NCBI GenBank assembly: GCA_903844785.1
Contig: CAIMVB010000310.1
Location: 1-8,277, forward strand
DNA: 8,277 bases
Direction: 5' to 3'
From: an uncultured Rhodospirillales bacterium
GTDB lineage: Bacteria; Pseudomonadota; Alphaproteobacteria; Acetobacterales; Acetobacteraceae
Shown here: one piece after another, positions 1-5,306 of the stretch
How the letters are laid out: the number at the start of each line of letters is the position of its first letter
How positions within the stretch are numbered: the first letter of the stretch is position 1
Notes under the pieces: model-generated
What the model was told of the DNA's origin: nothing
What the model saw: only the letters and a program-made list of their open reading frames with translations
Database searches by the model: none
Program-made: the position numbers and the translations under genes

Positions 1-40
1 AAGCCCAGTGGACTCACTTGGCGGCTCGGAAAATGCGACC
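1..40 (-). repeat. Diverged, left-truncated copy of the window's 52-base hairpin repeat (inverted orientation)
   Basis: Read on the minus strand, bases 17-40 match the first half of the repeat found twice at 3713-3819 exactly (ending CCGAGCCGCCAAG). Bases 1-22 align with its inner hairpin with five differences. The inner stem (3-10 with 15-22, loop 11-14) survives with one mismatch (6/19). Two of the five changes, T9 and A16, form a pair and replace a C-G pair of the other copies. The outer arm would lie left of the window and cannot be seen. The copy sits beyond the rpmB terminator, outside any gene I can support. Confidence 0.8.
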
Positions 41-98
41 GAACACCATTCTAGTGCGCGTCAGCTGCACGCATGTGAACGGCATGTGCGCTCAATAC

Positions 99-132
99 AA
101 AAAACCCGCGAAAGCCGGACTTTCGCGGGTTT
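99..132 (-). terminator. Intrinsic terminator of rpmB
   Basis: A perfect 13-bp inverted repeat pairs 102-114 with 120-132 around a 5-base loop (115-119). Its core is CCCGCGAAAG. On the minus strand the stem is followed directly by a run of six T (104 to 99), the classic Rho-independent layout. It begins about 23 bases after the L28 stop codon and ends the leftward rpmB transcript. Read on the plus strand the stem has no U run of this kind, so I assign it to the minus strand only. Confidence 0.93.
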
Positions 133-155
133 CACGCTCGGGGGGATGAGCGGAT

Positions 156-449
156 TTAGGCGGCTTTGGCAGCCTGCGCACGCTCAAGGCGGCGCTTCAG
201 CACAATGGCGTCCACCGTCAGCTTGCGGTCCGGCGTACCGAGCAGGAAGGAATCAAGCCCGCCATTATGTTCCACCGTGCGGATGCCGTTGGTGGAAAGG
301 CGCAGTTTCACCGGCGCGGCCAGGATTTCCGACCAGAAGGAGCTTTCCTGTAGGTTAGGCAGGAAGCGGCGGCGGCTTTTATTGTTGGCGTGGCTGACAT
401 TGTTACCCGTCAGAACACCCTTGCCAGTAATGACGCAGCGGCGAGACAT
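156..449 (-). CDS. rpmB: 50S ribosomal protein L28
   Basis: This gene encodes bacterial ribosomal protein bL28, a component of the large ribosomal subunit. The product has 97 residues, a usual alphaproteobacterial length. It opens with the family hallmark [11 protein letters not shown], followed by GNNVSHANN and [11 protein letters not shown], and ends in a basic Ala-rich tail. The frame stays open to 500, adding 17 residues ([11 protein letters not shown]...), but the family starts at MSRRC, so I place the start at 449. The Shine-Dalgarno match is weak (GGA about 8 bases upstream). It is the last gene of a leftward run (ABC exporter, 82-residue protein, rpmB) and is followed by a strong intrinsic terminator. 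The 87-base leader contains a 7-bp GC hairpin and a weak promoter candidate, so it may also have its own transcript. Identification is certain; only the mode of expression is inferred. Confidence 0.97.
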   Translation of the reverse strand: MSRRCVITGKGVLTGNNVSHANNKSRRRFLPNLQESSFWSEILAAPVKLRLSTNGIRTVEHNGGLDSFLLGTPDRKLTVDAIVLKRRLERAQAAKAA

Positions 450-470
450 AGCGGAAATCCAAACATCAAG

Positions 471-492
471 GCGCGCAAGACAGCCTGCGCGC
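471..492 (-). promoter_or_regulatory. GC hairpin in the rpmB leader
   Basis: Bases 471-477 (GCGCGCA) and 486-492 (TGCGCGC) are perfect inverted repeats around an 8-base loop, lying 21 to 43 bases before the L28 start codon. No T run follows on either strand, so it is not an intrinsic terminator. It could be a leader structure or simply chance in GC-rich DNA. No function is known to me. Confidence 0.4.
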
Positions 493-512
493 GGGTTCAA
501 AACGAAGGGCGC

Positions 513-540
513 TTTTGACGGGAAGCGGCGGGGTAGTCAA
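513..540 (-). promoter_or_regulatory. Weak candidate promoter for rpmB
   Basis: On the minus strand TTGACT (540-535, five of six to TTGACA) is followed after 16 bases by TCAAAA (518-513, three of six to TATAAT). The -35 overlaps the end of the upstream 82-residue gene. An independent promoter would be sensible for a ribosomal protein gene, but the -10 is poor. Confidence 0.25.
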
Positions 541-785
541 GCCTTTGGCTGGGGGGGCGCGCTAAATTCGCCGTTTTCCACCGAAGCCAAGGCCTGGCGC
601 AGCACCCCGGCCACGGCGCGGTCATCCAAAGTCCGGGTCAGCACCCCAAGCGCCCCACCAAGCAGGGCAGAAGCGATGGAAATCGGCTGGATTTGCTGCT
701 CCATCATATATTCGATCGCCTTGTCCACGACCGAACCGGCATGGCTCAAATCCTCGGGCGCGATGCCTTCCGGGTCCATCTGCAT
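537..785 (-). CDS. Small conserved-looking protein of unknown function (82 aa)
   Basis: I do not recognise this family. The product is small and has an acidic N-terminus (DPEGIAPEDL). Helix-prone segments follow: one around residues 17-30 (VVDKAIEYMMEQQ), a moderately hydrophobic Gly/Ala-rich stretch around 33-50 (PISIASALLGGALGVL), and an amphipathic segment near 53-68. It ends in a Pro-rich tail. The hydrophobic stretch is short and ambiguous, so a membrane segment is possible but not clear. The start at 785 is supported by an AGGAG six bases upstream; the Met at codon 3 would lie too far from it. The gene starts 36 bases after the ABC exporter stop and ends 87 bases before rpmB, so it is probably co-transcribed with the exporter. 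Its Shine-Dalgarno sequence sits inside a hairpin (792-819), suggesting its translation depends on that of the exporter gene. Frame, ribosome site and context make it a credible gene; its role is unknown. Confidence 0.75.
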   Translation of the reverse strand: MQMDPEGIAPEDLSHAGSVVDKAIEYMMEQQIQPISIASALLGGALGVLTRTLDDRAVAGVLRQALASVENGEFSAPPQPKA

Positions 786-791
786 GGGGTG

Positions 792-819
792 CTCCTATTT
801 GTAACAGGCAAATAGGGAG
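792..819 (-). promoter_or_regulatory. Hairpin sequestering the Shine-Dalgarno of the 82-residue gene
   Basis: On the minus strand CTC-C-CTATTTG (819-809) can pair with CAAATAGGAG (801-792) around the 7-base loop 808-802. This gives ten pairs with one bulged C. The 3' arm contains the whole AGGAG (796-792) that serves the start at 785. The ABC exporter stop codon (824-822) ends two bases before the hairpin, so a ribosome finishing the exporter would cover the 5' arm and release the ribosome site. The pairing is seen directly; the coupling is inferred. Confidence 0.6.
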
Positions 820-821
820 GT

Positions 822-2714
822 TCAGGTGCCAGGGGAAGGGGGGAGCGCATTGGGCCGGTGCCGAGGCATGTCCAGATCAGCGGCGGCCTGCGCGCGCGCC
901 GCAGCCTCGGCAGCCGCCATGGCTTCCGATTGGCGGCGCCACATATCGGCATAAAGCCCGCCGGCCGCGATCAGCGCGCCATGGCTGCCGCGTTCGGCAA
1001 TGGCACCTTCTTGCAGCACAATAATCTCATCCGCTTCCACCACTGTCGAAAGCCGGTGCGCGATGACAAGCGTGGTGCGGTTGCGCGCCACATCGCGCAA
1101 AGCGGCCTGAATTTCCTGTTCGGTGCGGGTATCAAGCGCGCTGGTTGCCTCATCCAAAATCAGCAGGCGGGGGTCTTTCAGAATGGTGCGCGCAATCGCC
1201 ACGCGCTGCTTTTCCCCGCCGGAAAGCTTAAGGCCGCGTTCACCGACGCGTGTTGCATAGCCATCCGGAAGGCGCGTGACGAAATCATGCACCTGGGCCA
1301 AGCGCGCCGCGTTTTCGATTTCGGCATCGCTCGCCCCCGGCCGGCCATAGGCGATGTTGTAGCGGATGGTGTCGTTGAACAGCACGGTATCCTGCGGCAC
1401 CACGCCAATGGCGGCGCGCAGGCTATGTTGCGTCAGGCCGCGCACATCCTGACCATCCACCAGCACGCGCCCGCCCGTTACATCATAAAAGCGGAATAGA
1501 AGGCGCGATATGGTGGATTTCCCAGCCCCTGTCGGCCCCACAATCGCCAGCATTCGCCCCGGCGGCACGGTAAAGGAAATGCCCTTCAGGATTTCCCGAT
1601 CCGGCCGATAGCCAAAGCGCACATCTTCAAAGCGGATTTCCCCAGGCCCGAGCGCAAGTGGCGCAGCATTCGGCGCATCGCGCACCTCAGCCGGCACATC
1701 CAACAGCGCAAACATCTGCTCCATATCCGTGAGCCCCTGTTTGATTTCGCGATAGGCGAAGCCAAGGATGTTCAAGGGCTGATAAAGCTGGATCAGATAG
1801 GTGTTCACCATCACCAGATCGCCAATGCTCATGCTGCCATCGGCAATGCCGCGGCCTGCCAGCAACATGGTGATGGTGAGCCCGACCGCCATGATGGTGG
1901 CCTGGCCGGCGTTCAGCATATTCAGCGTAGTTTCGCTTTTGACATAGGCGCTTTCGTAGCGCGTCATGCTTTCATCATAGCGCCGCGATTCATGCGCTTC
2001 ATTGCCAAAATACTTGACGGTTTCGTAGTTCAGCAGGCTATCCACCGCCTTGGTATTCGCTTCCTCATCCGTCTGGTTCATCTGCCGGCGAAAGCGCAGG
2101 CGCCAATTGGTGAAAATCAGCGTGAAGGCGACATAGGCGATGATGGTGCCAAGCATGGTGAGCGCGAAGGACGCCGCGAACATCCACCAGAGAATGACCG
2201 AGACAAAAAGTATTTCGACAATGGTCGGAATGATGTTGAACAGCAGGAAATTGAGCGATGTCGCGATGCCGCGCACGCCCCGTTCAATCACGCGCGAAAG
2301 CCCGCCTGTCGCACGGTCCATGTGAAAGCGCATGGAAAGCGCGTGCAAATGGCGAAACACGTCCAAGGCAACGCGGCGCCCGGCGCGCGCCTGTACCTTG
2401 GAAAATACGGCATTGCGCAATTCACCCAGCGCCGAGGACATGACGCGGAGCAAGCCATACCCCACCAGCAGGGCAATCGGCACGGCGATCACCGCACCCG
2501 CGCCCGATTGCGGTGCCAGCGCATCCACGGCGCGCGCATAGGCAATCGGCACCAGCACATTCGCCGCCTTGGCCGCAGCCAGCAGCAGTAGCGCCGCCAC
2601 CACGCGAAGGCGCAGCATGGGTTCGCCCACCGGCCACAGATGCGGCGCGATGCGGCCGAGTGCCGAGAAAGGAATGGCGGCGCTGGGGCGGTTCGGGGTG
2701 GTGGGCGGGGTCAT
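822..2714 (-). CDS. Atm1/ABCB7-type ABC exporter (fused membrane and ATPase domains)
   Basis: This is an inner-membrane half transporter working as a homodimer. The bacterial and mitochondrial Atm1 family exports glutathione-linked substrates (persulfide/Fe-S precursors, metal or glutathione conjugates). From Met 1 at 2714 there are 630 residues. The membrane domain, about residues 35-330, carries Atm1 hallmarks: RFHMDRATGG, RGVRGI, NYETVKYFGNE, and NAGQ at 268-271, where characterised Atm1 proteins bind glutathione. The ATPase domain has Walker A GPTGAGKST (393-401), Q-loop Gln 441, signature LSGGEKQ (497-503), Walker B LLILDEAT (517-524) and the H-loop His 553, all intact. An Ala-rich, then Pro-rich tail of about 35 residues ends the protein. 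The frame is open to 2762, but Met at 2714 has AGGGGAG just upstream and fits the family. It starts the leftward run with the 82-residue gene and rpmB. The exact substrate cannot be read from sequence. Confidence 0.93.
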   Translation of the reverse strand: MTPPTTPNRPSAAIPFSALGRIAPHLWPVGEPMLRLRVVAALLLLAAAKAANVLVPIAYARAVDALAPQSGAGAVIAVPIALLVGYGLLRVMSSALGELRNAVFSKVQARAGRRVALDVFRHLHALSMRFHMDRATGGLSRVIERGVRGIATSLNFLLFNIIPTIVEILFVSVILWWMFAASFALTMLGTIIAYVAFTLIFTNWRLRFRRQMNQTDEEANTKAVDSLLNYETVKYFGNEAHESRRYDESMTRYESAYVKSETTLNMLNAGQATIMAVGLTITMLLAGRGIADGSMSIGDLVMVNTYLIQLYQPLNILGFAYREIKQGLTDMEQMFALLDVPAEVRDAPNAAPLALGPGEIRFEDVRFGYRPDREILKGISFTVPPGRMLAIVGPTGAGKSTISRLLFRFYDVTGGRVLVDGQDVRGLTQHSLRAAIGVVPQDTVLFNDTIRYNIAYGRPGASDAEIENAARLAQVHDFVTRLPDGYATRVGERGLKLSGGEKQRVAIARTILKDPRLLILDEATSALDTRTEQEIQAALRDVARNRTTLVIAHRLSTVVEADEIIVLQEGAIAERGSHGALIAAGGLYADMWRRQSEAMAAAEAAARAQAAADLDMPRHRPNALPPSPGT

Positions 2715-2718
2715 ATCT

Positions 2719-2745
2719 CCCCTGTCATGGGGCAGGGCGGCCCCA
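2719..2745 (-). promoter_or_regulatory. Competing helices at the ABC exporter ribosome site
   Basis: In the minus-strand leader, TGGGGC (2745-2740) pairs perfectly with GCCCCA (2733-2728). The same CCCC (2732-2729) can instead pair with GGGG (2722-2719), which is part of the Shine-Dalgarno region 5 to 8 bases before the exporter start at 2714. The two helices exclude each other, so one exposes and the other hides the ribosome site. Both are short and the DNA is GC-rich, so chance is a real alternative. Confidence 0.35.
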
Positions 2746-2816
2746 ATAGGCAAGACCGCCAATCTTATCGGGCGCCGGCCCTCGCGCTGCCGTGAAAGCC
2801 AGTGCTAGATGCGACG

Positions 2817-3665
2817 ATGGATCGCTTCGCCCGGCATATCGCCGCCTGCAATAACATCGCCTCCCCGGCCGGCTTTCTGGCTTTTCACATGGCTGGCGCG
2901 CAGGTGGGCTTCATCACGCCGGAATTGGCCCGCGCACTCACCTTCCGCCCGCGCGATTTCCATTTTGACCAGCATGGCGTGGCTTTGGCTGGCCGCTTGA
3001 AGACCAGCGGGGCGCGCAGCGATGCCCTGGCCGCCGCCCTCCCCAGCTTGGCGCAGGGTGGGTTTCTGCGCATCCGCAGCGAAGCCTTTGATGTGCGCCA
3101 GACGAGTGACGGCCCGGTGCTGGCTACGCTGGATCGCGGGGCGCTCCCCGCCTTTGGCGTCATGTCCCAGGGCGTGCATATGAATGGCCTGGTGCGCAGG
3201 ACCGATGGGCTGCATGTCTGGGTTGGCATCCGGTCTCGCCACAAGGCAGTGGCGCCAGGGCAGCTTGATAATCTGGTCGCGGGCGGCATCCCGGCAGGGC
3301 TGACGCCAGCGGAAACCCTGGTGAAGGAAGCGGGGGAAGAAGCCTCCCTGCCGCCTGAATTGGCCGCTGCGGCCCGCTTTGTCGGGCGGGTTTCCTATAT
3401 CCTACGGAATAATGAGGGGCTCAGGCGCGATGTGCTGCATTGCTATGACCTGGAAATCCCTGAAGGTGTCGTGCCGCGCCCCAATGATGACGAGGTGGAA
3501 CGCTTTGAGCTTTGGCCGGCACACCGCCTGCTGGAAGCCGTGGCGGATTCGGATGACATCAAGTTCAACGTCAACCTGACACTGATTGACCTTTTCCTGC
3601 GCGAAGGGCTTCTCTCGGACCCGGATGGTTCGCTCCGCGCCGGGCTGGATCAGGGGCCGGCCTGA
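2817..3665 (+). CDS. DUF4743-Nudix hydrolase, probable thiamine-diphosphate damage-control enzyme
   Basis: The product (282 aa) has an N-terminal DUF4743-type region (residues 1 to about 115) starting with the typical FARHIAACNN. A Nudix domain follows. The Nudix box lies at 156-178 and keeps the metal-binding core KEAGEE, but has Leu where the first Glu of the consensus (GX5E) should be, and Ser for the last Gly. The C-terminal KFNVNLTLIDLFLREG is also typical. Plant and yeast relatives (Nudix 20/24, YJR142W) hydrolyse oxidised, toxic forms of thiamine diphosphate, so the same role is likely but not shown here. A GTG at 2802 could add five residues. I prefer the ATG at 2817 because MDRFARHIAACNN fits the family; neither has a clear ribosome site. 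It is divergent from the ABC exporter and followed by its own likely terminator, hence probably monocistronic. Confidence 0.88.
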   Translation: MDRFARHIAACNNIASPAGFLAFHMAGAQVGFITPELARALTFRPRDFHFDQHGVALAGRLKTSGARSDALAAALPSLAQGGFLRIRSEAFDVRQTSDGPVLATLDRGALPAFGVMSQGVHMNGLVRRTDGLHVWVGIRSRHKAVAPGQLDNLVAGGIPAGLTPAETLVKEAGEEASLPPELAAAARFVGRVSYILRNNEGLRRDVLHCYDLEIPEGVVPRPNDDEVERFELWPAHRLLEAVADSDDIKFNVNLTLIDLFLREGLLSDPDGSLRAGLDQGPA

Positions 3666-3668
3666 AGC

Positions 3669-3711
3669 CGTTTGCCCGCTTTGGCACGCGGCCAAACGTC
3701 TTCTTGTTTTT
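3669..3711 (+). terminator. Probable intrinsic terminator of the Nudix gene
   Basis: Starting four bases after the stop codon, CGTTTG (3669-3674) pairs with CAAACG (3693-3698). Inside a C/C mismatch, CCGC (3676-3679) pairs with GCGG (3688-3691), with an 8-base loop. The stem is followed by a T-rich stretch (TCTTCTTGTTTTTG). The stem is imperfect and the T run interrupted, so it is weaker than the rpmB terminator. Confidence 0.6.
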
Positions 3712-3712
3712 G

Positions 3713-3764
3713 TCTGGTCGCATTTTCCGAGCCGCCAAGCGAAACCGCTTGGCTTGAAAATGCT
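3713..3764 (+). repeat. 52-base structured repeat, copy A
   Basis: This copy is identical to the one 55 bases downstream except for three bases in the hairpin loop (AAA at 3742-3744 against GTT). It folds as two nested stems. Outer GCATTTTC (3720-3727) pairs with GAAAATGC (3756-3763), and inner GCCAAGCG (3734-3741) pairs with CGCTTGGC (3746-3753) with a 4-base loop. An asymmetric internal loop separates the two. Five T (3764-3768) follow this copy, so on the plus strand it could also act as a second terminator behind the Nudix gene. Confidence 0.93.
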
Positions 3765-3767
3765 TTT

Positions 3768-3819
3768 TCTGGTCGCATTTTCCGAGCCGCCAAGCGGTTC
3801 CGCTTGGCTTGAAAATGCT
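3768..3819 (+). repeat. 52-base structured repeat, copy B
   Basis: This is the second tandem copy. Both stems are preserved exactly: outer GCATTTTC 3775-3782 with GAAAATGC 3811-3818, inner 3789-3796 with 3801-3808. It differs from copy A only at loop bases 3797-3799. No T run follows, unlike copy A. It ends 71 bases before the tcuA start, so it lies in or just before the tcuAB promoter region. The remaining 71 bases hold no convincing promoter; TGGACA (3830-3835) followed by TACACA (3852-3857) is the nearest match. Confidence 0.93.
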
Positions 3820-3890
3820 CCGCACCATCTGGACAAGCCGTATTTCCCTTTTACACATGGCGTTGAAGAAGGTTGAGGATAAGAAGCGTT

Positions 3891-5288
3891 ATGGTGGACC
3901 TGACACGGGTCTGGGATGTGCTGGTTGCGGGTGGGGGCAATGCCGCGCTTTCCGCCGCCATTACCGCACGCCGGGCCGGGGCAAGCGTATTGCTGGTGGA
4001 ACACGCGCCGCGGACGATGCGCGGCGGCAATAGCCGGCACACGCGCAATCTACGCGCTCTCCATCCTGCGCCCACGGATGTGCTGACCGAATCCTACCTT
4101 GAAGAGGAATATTGGGACGATCTGCTGCGTGTGACCGGCGGCAAGACGGATGAGCATCTGGCGCGCATGTGCATCCGCGCATCGCAACACGCGCCAGATT
4201 TCTTGAAATCCTGCGGTGTGGTGTTCCAGCCATCCCTTTCCGGCACGCTTTCGCTTTCGCGCACCAATGCCTTCTTCCTGGGTGGCGGCAAGGCGCTGGT
4301 CAATGCGCTGTATCGCACCGCCGAACAGCTTGGCATTGGCATTCTATACGATACCGAAGTGCAGCATATTGAAGTGCAGGATGGCTTCGCGACCGAAGCA
4401 GTGATTTCGCATCATGGCTTTCCGGAACGCGTGCGCTTCAAGGCGCTGATCGCCTCGGCGGGGGGGTTCCAGGCCAATCGCGATTGGCTGCGGAAATACT
4501 GGGGCGATGCCGCGGATAATTTCCAGATTCGCGGCACACCTTACGCCCAAGGGCGCTTGCTGCGCGATTTGCTCGACCAAGGTGTGCAGGAAGTAGGCGA
4601 CCCCACGCAATTCCACGCCGTTGCCAATGATGCGCGGGCGCCGATGGAAGATGGCGGGCTTGCCATGCGATTGGATTGCGTGCCCTTTGCCGTGGTGGTG
4701 AACCGCAATGTTGAGCGTTTTTATGATGAGGGCGAAGATGTATGGCCCAAGCGCTACGCCATTTGGGGCCGCCTGATCGCGCAGCAGCCAGGCCAGGTGG
4801 CCTTTGCGGTGACCGACAGCAAGGCATTGCATAATTACCTGCCAAGCGTCTTCCCGCCCTATAAGGCCAATAGCATCGCGGAATTGGCCGACCTGGCCGG
4901 GATTGATGCTGGCAAGCTGGAAAAAGTGGTGGCCGATTACAACGCCGCGGTGCGCCCCGGTACCTTCCAGCCGATGAAGCCCGATGATTGCCGAACGGAA
5001 GGGTTAAGCCCGCCCAAAAGCCATTGGGCGCGGCTGATAGACACACCACCCTATTACTGCCACCCGCTCAAGCCCGGCATTACCTTCACCTTCCTTGGCG
5101 TGAAGGTGAGTGACCGCGCGCGCATCATCATGGCCGATGGCAAGCCTTCGGCGAATATGTTCGCCTCGGGCGAAATCATGGCCGGCAATATTCTGGGGCA
5201 GGGCTATCTGGCGGGCTTTGGCATGACGATCGGCACCGTATTTGGCCGGCTGGCGGGTGAGGAGGCAGCACGCAATGTGCGTAATTGA
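3891..5288 (+). CDS. tcuA: FAD-dependent tricarballylate dehydrogenase-type flavoprotein (TcuA-like)
   Basis: TcuA of Salmonella oxidises tricarballylate to cis-aconitate using FAD and belongs to the fumarate reductase/succinate dehydrogenase flavoprotein family. The product (465 aa, the usual length) has the dinucleotide-binding GGGNAA at residues 14-19, the acidic residue closing the fold (Glu 37), and RGGNSRHTRN at 44-53, a TcuA hallmark. The C-terminal FAD-binding segment has ASGEIMAGN (425-433) and GQGYLAGFGM. The HTxGG-type active-site motif of classical fumarate reductases is replaced by TFTFLGVKV, which I believe is a TcuA subfamily trait. I chose ATG 3891, giving MVDLTRVWDVLVAGGG, over a TTG at 3873; GAGGA lies 11 bases upstream. 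tcuB follows after 18 bases. The homologous half of CobZ (Rhodobacter) works in cobalamin ring contraction, so the physiological substrate is not certain. No transporter (tcuC) or regulator (tcuR) is next to it. Confidence 0.9.
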   Translation: MVDLTRVWDVLVAGGGNAALSAAITARRAGASVLLVEHAPRTMRGGNSRHTRNLRALHPAPTDVLTESYLEEEYWDDLLRVTGGKTDEHLARMCIRASQHAPDFLKSCGVVFQPSLSGTLSLSRTNAFFLGGGKALVNALYRTAEQLGIGILYDTEVQHIEVQDGFATEAVISHHGFPERVRFKALIASAGGFQANRDWLRKYWGDAADNFQIRGTPYAQGRLLRDLLDQGVQEVGDPTQFHAVANDARAPMEDGGLAMRLDCVPFAVVVNRNVERFYDEGEDVWPKRYAIWGRLIAQQPGQVAFAVTDSKALHNYLPSVFPPYKANSIAELADLAGIDAGKLEKVVADYNAAVRPGTFQPMKPDDCRTEGLSPPKSHWARLIDTPPYYCHPLKPGITFTFLGVKVSDRARIIMADGKPSANMFASGEIMAGNILGQGYLAGFGMTIGTVFGRLAGEEAARNVRN

Positions 5289-5306
5289 AAAAGGCAGGGC
5301 GCGCTG

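Noticed and set aside
450..500. Longer form of L28 with 17 extra N-terminal residues
   Set aside because: The family begins at MSRRC, and the extension has no family resemblance.
166..804. Rightward open frame of 212 codons antisense to rpmB and the 82-residue gene
   Set aside because: It is a shadow of codon bias in GC-rich genes. L28 on the other strand is certain, and the frame resembles no protein I know.
858..1499. Rightward open frame of 213 codons inside the ABC exporter
   Set aside because: It is antisense to intact ATPase motifs on the minus strand and has no sign of a real protein.
3713..3819. Possible CRISPR array
   Set aside because: There are only two units with a 3-base gap (3765-3767) and no spacers of normal length. 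The units are hairpin repeats and no cas gene is near.
3830..3857. Promoter for tcuAB (TGGACA, 16 bases, TACACA)
   Set aside because: The -35 is fair but the -10 matches the consensus at only three of six positions. A promoter must exist near here, but this match is too weak to annotate.
3571..3858. A leftward open frame of 95 codons across the repeats, giving peptide repeats such as SIFKPSGTAWRLGKCDQ
   Set aside because: The repeated peptide is only the translation of the non-coding hairpin repeat. The frame overlaps the end of the Nudix gene and has no ribosome site. Similar fragments arise wherever this repeat is translated.
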